This document shows positions 1 through 10,460 of a stretch of DNA of 64,000 bases, piece by piece. The stretch's first letter is position 1. The number at the start of each line of letters is the position of its first letter. The notes beneath the pieces were generated by a model. The model was not told where the DNA came from and ran no database searches. It saw only the letters and a list, made by a program, of their open reading frames with translations. Origin of the DNA: Marasmius tenuissimus (taxonomy: Eukaryota > Basidiomycota > Agaricomycetes > Agaricales > Marasmiaceae); NCBI GenBank assembly GCA_029532415.1, contig JAQOTA010000060.1, positions 3,286,001 to 3,350,000 of the forward strand, in the 5' to 3' direction. Both the position numbers and the translations under genes were made by a program.

Positions 1-500
1 CCCGAATCCATTGTTTACACAATATGCCGAGCATGACAGTGGAAAGGGACAAGATGAGACTGAGAAACCAAACAGAGTTAATTCGTACAGCGAAGAACGG
101 GGCAGCGAAAGAACTCTGTGGATTGTTATGCACGGCACCAACTCTGAGCACAGGAGTCGTGTTCTTGTTCACGAGCTGCGTGAGCTTGTCCGAAATTTCG
201 GTTAGAACCCGCACCGTATCGTCGGCAGGGTCGTCTCGAAGCCAGCGGTATGATTCGATCGTGAAGGCCGTCACAGTCGCTGAAAAGAGGCCTGCCTGTT
301 GGAACATGAATACCGTGAACGACGGAACAAAACAATCAAAGATCGAAACATACGAAAACGAGCAGCGTATCAATGTCTTCCTTCCAGCCTCGACACATCT
401 CGTCATCGTATCTATCAACTCGCTTCAAACATTCATCCCAAGGGTCCCCTCGACGCTTTGGTGCAAATCGATAAGGATCGCCTTCTTTCCACATACGAGG
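1..500 (-). CDS. DUF6535-type membrane protein, partial (3' end outside window)
   Basis: Two exons fit on the minus strand, 354-500 and 1-295, joined in phase 0 across a GTATGT...CAACAG intron. The product contains YDDEMCRGWKEDIDTLLVF followed by AGLFSATVTAFTIESYRWL, then a hydrophobic stretch ending near GILCKQWIR at the window edge. This order of an acidic Trp-rich helix, membrane segment, spacer and second membrane segment is what I recall for the agaricomycete DUF6535 family, whose function is unknown. The protein should sit in a membrane. The reading frame is open at base 1, so the gene runs off the window. The exon upstream of 500 follows a probable acceptor (CCGTAG), but I could not place the start codon. 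The family call rests on recognised sequence; any function would be a guess. Confidence 0.72.
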
Positions 501-1707
501 CTACGGCCTTTGAGTACGGATGAAGCAAAGCCAAAACACGGTGAGAGCACATACAGGGAGGTCCCCAACTTCTTCAACGTTCCGATTGAACTTCATACCA
601 CTTCTCATCGAACGGAACGAGTTTTTGTGAGGTATGCCATGGATGCCGTTCCGAGTGCTCCCGACCCCCCTCGCAGGAGCGTCACGTATGCTGTCTTCGT
701 CGCAGTACAAAGAAGCCATGGCTTCGCGTGAGTCGAGGCGTTGAACAGGTATTAGGAGGCTACAAGGGAATGGGTCCATCACATAGGAGCTTCCGTTTTA
801 TAAGAGGCCCGCTTAACGCGGTCCCTAACTCGAATATTGAAACCGTCGAACATTGAATACCTGTCGAATCTACATCTCGGAGCCCAAACCTAACATGGGG
901 CGATCAATACGGTCATCAATGAAACATGTTGATACAGCTCACCTCAATGAGGCCGGATTTAATACGAGCGTTGACCTAAGGAGTAGTTTATCAACCGAGA
1001 TTCGCCAACAACTTGAGGCGAACCTGCGTAGATATTGCTTCTGAAGGAGCTAGAGCTAATACCGAACAACCCAAAAACGACTGACAGGAGAGCGAAACCT
1101 TGCTTAAAACAGCGTGAAAAAGACGACTTCCCTCGACGAACACAGAGGATCAGGATCTCAACTGGCACTTGGCGATAGAAACATCCTCGTAAGATTAGAA
1201 TCGAGGCAAGCAGTCAACTCATGGCCTCAGCCCTGAGTTACACATCCGAGGAAGCTATGTTTCGAAGCCTAACAACTGCGATGATGCATGATTATTAATT
1301 GCGAATGGGCCCCAAGAAATACGAACAGAAACCATACGTTCCTTACGTGTAGCGACTGGGAGCCCACCAGTCACCCTTTCCAATAGCGTACGCGCGTCTC
1401 TTCGAAATCGAGTTGCCTTGGACGTTACGTCTTTCACGACTCACCGCCGTCTTTTTGGCAAGAGGCTGGAATCGCGAATGGATGGGATCCAATTTCCGTC
1501 TTTTCAGAAGCACACCGCGCGCCCAGCAATTCAAACGCGCCACCGAAACACGGGAGAACGACGATCCTCGACGCCGACACGTAAAGAACTTTGTTTACCG
1601 GAAAAACTACACCTGAAACGTTGACCATGTGAGCTCAAATTATGTGGACATGGGACCGTTTGGACGACGCACACAAATGACGAACCCCAAAAGTCTCGTT
1701 CCAGGCT
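501..1707. other. Intergenic, or unplaced 5' exons of the DUF6535 gene
   Basis: No convincing splice-joined reading frame was found. The 5' exons of the DUF6535 gene probably lie in the first few hundred bases, for example the minus-strand open stretch at 501-782. Nothing else is recognisable up to the stop codon of the AP endonuclease gene at 1708. Confidence 0.4.
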
Positions 1708-3977
1708 TCAGCTATCGCCTTCATCTTCAGTCCTATCGTCCTCCGACTCGCCTTTCCTCTTCTTCTTTGTTCCCTTTCCCTGCATTTTCTTCGCCTTCGA
1801 TCTCCCCGAAGACAACGCACTCGCGCCCCCCACGAGCTTTCGAATCTCTTCTGTCCAGACTTTGAGGTCACTTTCCGATCGCGGAGATGTCGGTGACAAT
1901 GACATATGTTCAGGGTTACGTTCTGGAGAAGCCGGACCCTCGAAGTGCTCAGCCTCGAGCTCCACCCCGTTCCTTTCCCCTTCGGCAACGTGTTCCGGAG
2001 ACAGCCGATTCAGAACTTCTATCTCCTTCGCCCAAACGTCCCAGTTCCTCGTGTTCTCCTCGTGGCTCGGCGTCTCGAGGACCAGCGGTATGTCTTGAAC
2101 TCGAGGATCCGTTAGAATGTGGTGGAAGGTTTGTAGCTTGAGATGGCCGCTGGGCGAAAATTTTAGAGTTAGACGTAGTACTCAGTAAAAAGTGGAAATG
2201 GAACGTACATTCCTATGTTTTCATGCCTGTCCTTATTAGACCCGCACTCCGTCTTTGAATCGTTAAGATGCATGCCCCGAAGGTATTTCAGGCCCACGTC
2301 AGCGTCGAACTTTTCCACTGGAAGGCAGAAGTTCAGCAGGGGGTCAACGGAACTGAACTTGAAAATATGCTCACTCATGGTACTAGGAAGGCGGCAGGAG
2401 GGGAAGACGGGAGGGAGAGGGAGAGAGGAAATCGAGTTAACTTCATAGTAAGAGTGTAAGAAGCAAGATTAGGATTCCGCTTACTCCCAACCTCTCTTAG
2501 TACGGATATCATATCCCTGTCCAAAAACGTCTATCAGCCCATTGTATCAATCGAGAAAAGAAGGAGGAAGTCCTCGATTACGACTTACTGCAGCGAACAT
2601 ATGACCTAGTGTTTGAGAAGTAGCGAGTCAGGCCAACGGACATGTGAGCAAAAGAGACCGTAATCGAGAAGTAAATGAACGTCGTAAGTACTGACATGTA
2701 TCAAGGCAAACCCCAACCCTTGTCTTGTCCTCCACTTGCTCAATTATCTCCCCGAGGTGTTTGAAATCCCCTCCGATGATGTTGCCCGCCCCGGCCTGAG
2801 GCGGGACGTCGTTCGAGACTCACAACAAGATCAAGGTTATAATTTACTTACCATGTTCTCTATAACCGCCACCATGTTCGATCCAGGAGTATCGTTATGA
2901 GCACGATTTATACTCTCGGCGATATAGCTTATTGACGTCGATGGCGGAACCGTACCCAACGTCGAGCCTGGACTGCGTGGAAGAGAAAAGGTTGCGACGT
3001 TCAGCTACCTCCTGTCCCCAGCCACCTCAGAAGAGACACACTGACTGGAAATTGTACAACAACAATCCCAGCTGGTCGCATCGTTTTAAGTCATCGAGAA
3101 AACACTCGTACGACTTTTCCCGCTTGTCGCTACGTGAACCATTCAAATTTCAGCACCCTAGAAGAAGAAACAAGCTCACAAGGGCAGGGCTAGGGCACTC
3201 ACCGATCAGGATTCCCTAAATTAATGAGATAACTACCATGGGGTAGTATATGTTTCGGGTCATATGACAGTTGCATCATGCGTTCCTTAAACGCTGCTAT
3301 GCTGCTCTCCGTTAGAGGCGGCGAACTCCATTTCCTTTGTGACTTGACAAAGAGGGCAAAAGAGTTTGCTCTTTAGGATTTTGAACAGTACAGAACAGCA
3401 CAGAAAGGTTCAAATATTAGGGTGTGAGATCAGCATACAACGAGTAGGGTCGTTACTTGTGCACTCACCCAATCTTAGCGGCATTCAACAAACTATTTTC
3501 CACCCCTCCAGCAGCTGATACGTGCGCTCCGACCTTCCACAATGACTTGGTTCGGACCGGAAGACTGGCTAGATCCACTTCTTGCGATTTTTTTGCCTTT
3601 CCTTTTCCTTTCGCTTTCATATTTACATTAGACGTTGAGATCGTGCTCGTGCTTGTGCTCGCGACTGAATCAGAACACAGATTAGTTCAATCAACGGCGT
3701 TGAAAGCAAAAGACTCACCGACTTGAACTTCAGTAGCAGTGGCAACGACTGCAAGAGCCTTCTCCTGAGCTACCCCTTTAGTTTCGGTCATCGTGACTTT
3801 TATCCTTTTCGACATTCTCGTCGCCCTTTCCCTAGGAGGTTGGCTTATGACAGCCTCGGTGCTCCTGGCTCGTTTTCGCGCCATTTTCGATACAGATGGT
3901 TGACTTCGTGAGAAACGAGGATTGCAAAGAAGATTGGAGCAGAGAGTTCGCGTTAGCCCAGACTGGAAAATGAGCAT
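1708..3977 (-). CDS. APN1: AP endonuclease IV (APN1-like), 10 exons, 530 aa
   Basis: Exons: 3719-3977, 3469-3664, 3203-3370, 3046-3129, 2852-2972, 2696-2795, 2589-2605, 2485-2516, 2209-2382 and 1708-2149. They sum to 531 codons with phase kept. The enzyme family cuts DNA at abasic sites in base-excision repair. Family landmarks appear in order: [90 protein letters not shown] and [10 protein letters not shown]. These cover the metal-binding His/Glu/Asp residues of endonuclease IV. The N-terminus is Lys/Arg-rich and the C-terminus is a charged Ser/Lys/Glu tail, both beyond the core domain. The ATG at 3977 adds a Leu/Arg/Ser-rich leader that could be mitochondrial; the in-frame ATG at 3884 would give a nuclear form of 499 aa. 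An insertion before [12 protein letters not shown] ([15 protein letters not shown]) is unusual and includes a possible 36-nt in-frame intron. Confidence 0.92.
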
Positions 3978-4425
3978 AAACCCTCTCGTCGTTGGTGACA
4001 GACGAAAGCAGGGCACGACGGAACAATGGGCCGGACCCTGCACGTGAAAGTGGCAGTGACGCGTTGTTGGGGCTTGTATGGACAGACGCGTCGCGTCTCA
4101 GCTCGCGTCTCTACACATGCCATCAAGATGAGCACACACAAGCCGAGCGAAAAGGCGGCATGGTATTATTCGGTATTACTATGAAACAAAGAGAAAAACA
4201 GATAGATATCAACGCGTTGTTGGGCCGAGTCGTGTTCAGGTGCCACATAACTTGGAGCGTAGCGTCGAAAAGGGTATTGAGTAAGGTCAAAGGGGTATTA
4301 CTGGAAGATAGTTTTGGAACAACGTGTCAAAGGGGAATAATGCGGAATAAATCAACGCTGAACTAGAAAGATGTGCATAGCAACGAGCGAGAGGCTAGTA
4401 GGTAGAACAGTAACATAAAAGGGCC
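3978..4425. other. Intergenic: APN1 promoter and forkhead 3' region
   Basis: About 450 bp between two genes on the same strand. It should hold the APN1 promoter and the 3' end of the forkhead transcript. No TATA box or other clear motif was seen. Confidence 0.4.
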
Positions 4426-6767
4426 TTAGAAGTTGAGATTATGATCAAAGGAGTCAAAACCCCGAGTGTACAGGCCCTGCTCGGAGCTCATAGCCTCACT
4501 GGGGAGTGTAGCCTGACTATGGGCGCTCTGCGTATTAGGAGCAAAGTCCTCATAGCCGTTGTGGCTTCCTAGTTGTTGAACGGGGGGAAACAGGAGCGGA
4601 GCAAGTAGCTCGGGCTGTGGGGAAAGTTCGGATTTACCACTGTCACAATGGCCTCGAAAGTGCTCAGGCTCTTGAGAGTAGCTGTCTGCGAAGCCCCATC
4701 CGGGAAATAGCTCGGAGAGCGACGTGGATGATCCGAAAAACGCTAGGTCGAGCTGTGGCCATGACCCGTGCACACTTGGGTTGCAATTTGAGAATGACGA
4801 AGGCAGCAACTGCTGTTGCTGTTGTTGCTGTTGTTGAAGTGCTCCGAAATCCACGGCTTCAGGGTTGACTATCGGAGTGTCGGGCTGGGAGGCAGGGACA
4901 ATGTCATTGCCAGTCTCCGTCGATGAGATGGACTGCGTTTGTTCCCCCGGTAAATGAGAGTAATGACTTTCTGCTGGCGCTGCTTCCTTCCCAGGCGGCT
5001 CTGGTAAGGGTAAGGGCGACAATGTCATAGTAGCAGAGCCCGGGTAAGGCGAGACCGCACTATCTGATAGAGGTAAGGGCGGCGACGAGGAGGTAGAGCC
5101 GGAAGAAGAGTACGGCGAAAAAGGGGAGCCAGATGAGCTGCCTGGGGACAGGTAGGAATCGGTCAAAGGAGACGAAACCGTTTGGGGATCCACCAGCTGC
5201 AAGAATCTACTATTGGCCTCACGGTTCGCGCTGTCATCGTCATCGTCACTGTCCCGACCCTCCTTGTTGTCCTTCGACCCCAACACTGATCCGTGAGCCT
5301 GGGTCTTGGGACGTCTCTTCCTCGGCCTCTTCGTATGCGTAAGGGGTTGAGTCAAATCAAGCACCCAGTACCTTCCCCGGTCGTTCTGTGTTCGTTTCCC
5401 CCTAGTCCCGGTCTTCGTCATCTCTGTAACATGGTGACGATACTCCACCTCCTTCGGCAACCTCTTAAACACGGAATGTAGCGAAAGTAGATGTCTAACG
5501 GAATTCTGAAAAATACACACGAAAATCGTCAGTCGCCGCTCATCCACACCAAGCATATGAACGGTACGCCACTCACCGCTAACTTCTGGCCTCCTTCCCC
5601 TTTGAAATACTCGAACCTCCTCCTCACAGCGTCTACAATCTCTCTTAACCTCAGCTTCTTCTCCGGGCTCGACCAAATCGCTAGCTGAACGAGCGCAGGT
5701 AAAGGTAGCGCGGGACGCTCACCTGGCGCGGGGTCTTCCAAGCTGTCAAGACTGAGCGTGAGGGGTCTGGGAATGTGATACTGGTTGCGGAGATTTTCCT
5801 CTTCCACGTCTGAGCCTGTGCGGTTGGACTCGAGGAAGTGGGGTTCTGTTGTGCCAGTGAAGGCAGGGGATGTGGGCGTCCTAGCCGCAGCGGACAACAC
5901 TGGCAATGTACTCGGGTCGGAGGGACTCGATGATCCAGATACATGCGTGCGAGCCTGAGCCTGATTTGGACGACAGTGTCCGTCAGGTCGAGGTTCAAAA
6001 GTCGATGTTGCGCTGAGACGATGAGGACGGCTCGGACGAGTTGAACCGGAGGCCATATCAGCATAACCAATAGGAGCATCGCGAGTCGACACCGCTCCAG
6101 AAGGACAACGTTGCTGTCCAACTACAGCACAATGAGCGGGATTCGGAGGACAGTATGTGGGGACATCATGCTCATATCCGCGGTCATTTGTCGTATGACT
6201 CGAACTGTTCGAAGTAAGCCGAGTTTCCGTCTGTAGTCGCATCGGCGCGTGCCCAGTGGAAAGGAAAGGGAAATGGCAGCGGAAATGAGACTGAACAACT
6301 CGGGAGTAAGTTATCTGTTTTTTAGTTCAAAGACTGAAGGACACACCTGCAAACCTGGAATATATGCCGACGACTCATAAACCCTTTCAACACCAGAGCG
6401 GTGGCTCACATCTTCCACGACTTGTCTCCCCAGACGTCCACCGTCGCGCTGACCATGCCAGACTTGCGCATGGCCTCCAAATCGATGCGAATTTGGCGTC
6501 ATTGTCGTAGACCCGGAGCCATAGGTTCTTCCGGCGGATGCTTCGCGAGTCGCACCCTGAAAATCCACGACCCGAGGGCAATAATGCTGTCGAGCAGTGA
6601 CGAAAGGATCGGCGATCGTTGCTGGGGTTGTGGAGGTAGGAAGCTGGGGACTGCGCCACCATGCACCATAAACAGTCAGCTACTGGTCGGTCATAACTCG
6701 GTCAGAGCACTCACTGGCTGATCCACGGTTCTGACGTCAATCGGAATCTATCATAATAGTCTCCCAT
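4426..6767 (-). CDS. Forkhead (winged-helix) transcription factor, 4 exons, 696 aa
   Basis: Exons 6715-6767, 6347-6650, 5577-6230 and 4426-5505 join in phase and give 697 codons including the stop. The forkhead domain spans about residues 290-390 and is split by intron 3. The first half has ALVQLAIWSSPEKKLRLREI and VDAVRRRFEYFKGEGGQKLA; the second begins NSVRHLLSLHSVFKRLP, the recognition-helix region, and ends RGRYWVLDL before a basic RPRKRRPK patch that could be a wing or nuclear signal. Flanking regions are low-complexity. The C-terminal part has Ser/Pro-rich runs and a tract of about nine Gln near residue 560, encoded by mixed CAA/CAG, consistent with an activation region. The start was chosen because it follows the promoter elements at 6891-7012 and its 53-nt first exon has a strong GTGAGT donor. 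This is a nuclear DNA-binding regulator; its targets cannot be read from the sequence. Confidence 0.88.
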
Positions 6768-6890
6768 AACCAAAAATCGAATTTGTTAAAGAGAAAGAAA
6801 GAAAGAAGATTGAGAACGAAGAAGAAAATCGTCGCCACGAGTTAGTGTCGATGGTTTGCAGAGTACAGATCAGTGCACCCACCTTGCTCA

Positions 6891-7012
6891 GCTTATATAG
6901 CACACCCGCATGTCACACTTCCTTTGTCGCTATTGATCACCATTGTCCTATCCAAAAGGCAAATTCGTGCTCCTCCGATTGGTTTTTTCCTACTTTCATA
7001 GATTGCGATTGG
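6891..7012 (-). promoter_or_regulatory. Probable forkhead-gene promoter: TATA box and two CCAAT boxes
   Basis: On the minus strand there is CTATATAAGC at 6900-6891. Two CCAATC boxes lie further upstream at 7012-7007 and 6982-6977. The start codon at 6767 lies about 125 bp downstream of the TATA box. The spacing and orientation fit a core promoter driving the forkhead gene; this is inferred from motifs only. Confidence 0.6.
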
Positions 7013-7499
7013 TTTTTACCCCAGCATCAACGTCTCTGACATTTCATTTGAGCGTCTTCTGAGCGTCTAAATGGCGGGAAAATGCCTTTAAAGGAAGGAT
7101 CAATCACCAGATCCCGGAAGCTCTGAGAGGATCAAACTTGTCTGCCCCATAAGGAGCCTGAGAGCGTAGTTGGACAAGGAGGCTGTTTCCATTGTCTGTT
7201 TGACCGAAAGTGGGCGTAACAGCTTCTTCAAGGATAGGTTCGTCCATTGACATCATCCGACGCACCCCTCCCAATCGTATCCCCACTGGTATCCGATGTC
7301 GCGGAAGATGGGGAAAAAACTCATTCGCTTAGGCGGCATTTGGAGCTCCTCGGCGTCGGGGTCGAGCTCGCGGAAAGTTTGAGGACTCGGAAAATCGCGT
7401 CGAGCCTTGGACTACCGCGAAGGCTCCCAGATTCTACTGAGAACTGCCGATGGCTGGCGATCTATTGGACTCAGGAGGTTTGAGAGGTGCCTATAAGTG
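7013..7499. other. Intergenic
   Basis: Upstream region of the forkhead gene. Short open stretches exist on both strands, but none joins to others or resembles a known family. Confidence 0.35.
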
Positions 7500-8600
7500 A
7501 TCATTATTACGTGTAAAAGCTACCGGAACGCCTCAAGGCCACAAACTTCACGGACCACCGCCACGAAGCTTCCGGGGATGCACACATCTGACCGCGATAA
7601 GTTATTAGTATTACTCATCGCGACCGTCTAATACTACAGCGATGACAGGCGCCTCGCCCAAATACGTTCGATCGATGTTCGAAGGCCTTGAGGTCCTGTG
7701 AACCTAGCGTCAATTTCTTTGACTCGGCAGTGAGTATGATGGCGCTCAGTTGTGCGCTGGCTCCAGGGAAGAGCATGATCTACTCCCATTGGTTTCCTCG
7801 AGGAAAGACGGGAAGACCGGGAGAGCACTTGAGAGTCAAGACTACCACGACACTCACTTGATTACTCCGGAGTTCGCTGGCTCGAACTGGGTCGTAGATA
7901 CCCTGTAATCACACGCTGATGGTGGACGGTGACTGGCTTGACTAGCGACCGTATATTAGTTGAAGGACCGGGATCAGAGAGAAACTCGGTAGGTCGTGCG
8001 GCGCTGGACCACGCCCACGCTAACTTCTTCTTCCTAACCCAGTCAATAGTCTGTCGATAGGTAACCAAAAATTCCTTCCCATCCGTGTTAAGGCCAGTAA
8101 CCCTACCAAGGGCATCCTTCCACTCCGTGGATGTATTTCTGCAGTCTATCAGGTGTACAGCAATACTCTTGGACAGACTGGCAGTCGCTCAGAGCAATGA
8201 ATCGAGAGCGCCATCGTATCGATAGTCGTATCCGGAACGTTCTGAGCAATGTATATAGTCAGCAAGCTCTAGCCGTATCATATGTCCAGAACTTGGTTCC
8301 TGACCTTGAGCTTTCACCTTAGGAAAATGTGATTGAGTATCGTGATCGATGTAGGCCGACCATTAGGTTGGTTGTTTGGTCGCCAAACACAGTGAGATCC
8401 GAGAGACCATCAAATCAACAAAGAAGGAAACGAAACGATTGGGCTGGAACACCGACTTGTTGAAGTCTTCGCTGAATCTGAGGCAGGTACGCGGCTAAAC
8501 GGCTAATGGCGGTCTGTATGATGCTGATTCACCGACACGGTAGTCGCGATCTGTTGACTGGTATCATCATCATTTTGACCAATGCCCAGGATTCAGGCTT
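7500..8600 (-). other. Possible spliced gene or gene remnant, unrecognised
   Basis: Minus-strand segments look coding in places. One open stretch ending near 7862 reads STEWKDALGRVTGLNTDGKE and runs on to IDWVRKKKLAWAWSS. Lower down a GTGAGT donor near 7855 and further open stretches (for example CIPGSFVAVVREVCGLEAF near 7570) could be later exons. I could not build a continuous model and recognise no domain. It may be a decayed gene. Confidence 0.22.
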
Positions 8601-10460
8601 TGAGCATTGTAATCAGTATGAGTTACCCAGTACCCGAGGAGCGCATCTGAAACTCGAAAACCCACAGCTTGGAGCTGAACCGATGCTGAAGAGAATGCAA
8701 GCCAGGGGTGACGACCGGATGGTGTCGCTCGAGAGTTCCTATGTATCGTTGAAGTCAAGCTCGAGCTCGGCGGTGTCCAAGTTTGGCGCCTTGTGTAACG
8801 TCCTACTCCTCCTAGTAAAACTCTCTGTACTCAGTTGCCCCCGTGTCTTCTCCCAATTCCGTCCTTTTGTTGAACGACCGCCCTTTTGGCTTCACCAGCC
8901 GCCCCGCCCCGGAAAATCGCCGGGTCTCTGAATTCAGGTTGCAGGATTTCTACCGATATGCTGCCATGCGTCATGAGCCACAATGCTGCATCACGGTTCA
9001 ATTTTCCCTGCGAAAGAAGAGAAAGGAGGAGACGGCCTACGTGATCAGTGAAAATTGGAGACGGAATGGAGGAAAGTCGCGTAGAAAGTCGGTAAACTCA
9101 AAGAGAGAAAGAGCTGAAAATAGATATAAAGGAGCAATGCTCTACTCACCTCATACATGTACCATTCGTCTATGAACCATCTTGTTGTGAGTGATGTAGT
9201 TTAAGCATGAGAAGAATTCGTCATCAGTAGGCGCTTGTCTCCCCTTCTCTCTCCCACATCGACACACGCGACCTCAACAAAGCTGTCTCGTTTTCTTATC
9301 ATTTACATAGCAGCGACCGAGATCAGCTGAGACTCCCGATCAGACGAGAACGTCGCCAATAGTGAGTACCAACGTTCGACTTGATTTTCCGGTGCCCGGA
9401 AAGGTGCTAATTTGTCTACAGAATAGTCCAGGAGACACTGCAAACTTGCCGAAAAGATGGCCTAGCTAGCCCTAGCTCCACCCTTTTTGTTCAAGCACGC
9501 TGCGAATGGGAGAGTCGAGAAGCTGAATGCGACGAATCCAAGATTTGGGCAAAAAGAGAAAAGGCGGAAATATGCCATCGATGGAGATGGCAAGGGTGGC
9601 GGGAGGACACGGCGGCAAAGATCAGGCACGCGACATCGAGGACGGCGTCAAGTTTAACGTAGCCAGGCCATCTGAAGCTTTGCTCTTATAGAGGCTCGCC
9701 TCCGGTCAGCCTACGCCACGAGAAGCTCACTAGGGCGTCGACAACACATTTTGAGAACTCTGACAGACGACTCGCGGGTCGCTAGGGGCTCGAGTTCCAT
9801 AATATGTCCGGCCCAACCAACAAAGGATAGCCCACGCCCACTGCTGACACCAACCGATCCGAAAATGCTAGGAAACAACATTTGGTTGGAGATCCGATGG
9901 CTCCATGGAGGATTGCCCGAGTCGTCATGTGGAGTCGAACAGTGACAAAAGTTGGCTTATTTTTCCCCGTCAGACGGCGACATGCTCTCGTCCTTAGGTT
10001 TTCAAGAAGGTGCTTGGGTCTGGGACGATTCAGTTTCATCCACGGTTACATGTCATTTCCCACTGTCGTGTTTCTCTTGCCTCATCCACGGACTCTGCGT
10101 TCATCTTTCGTCTCCACTTTCCCAAAGTTGTCCACTGCTCTCCGAATGCAGACGGGTTATTTCAAATTCCGGGAGGATATGTCCACAGATACGTCTCATC
10201 GTTGTATGGAACTCATGTCGGTGATATGCATCTTGTACTACCATATGCATGGATTGTGAACCGAATAATTGGACGCGAATGTGACTACAACCGTAAGCTC
10301 CGGTCTCCAGAGGCCAGAATCACCTGGCATAAAGCAACCTTATTAAACTCAGTGATGGTAAGAGTATGCGACGAGCAACACTGGTTCGCAAATACTGGAC
10401 TACGGTCGCCGGTCCCGCTGCGGAGATGGCCAGTCAGCGATAACGAGGGATCCACGAGTC
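8601..10460. other. Intergenic, nothing recognised
   Basis: Open reading stretches here are short and show no recognisable domain, matching splice sites or codon periodicity that I can see. The segment ends at the stop codon of the minus-strand NACHT gene (10461). Confidence 0.35.

Noticed and set aside
24..731. Long plus-strand open frame of 235 codons
   Set aside because: It is antisense to the DUF6535 exons, which show clear family motifs and splice sites on the minus strand.
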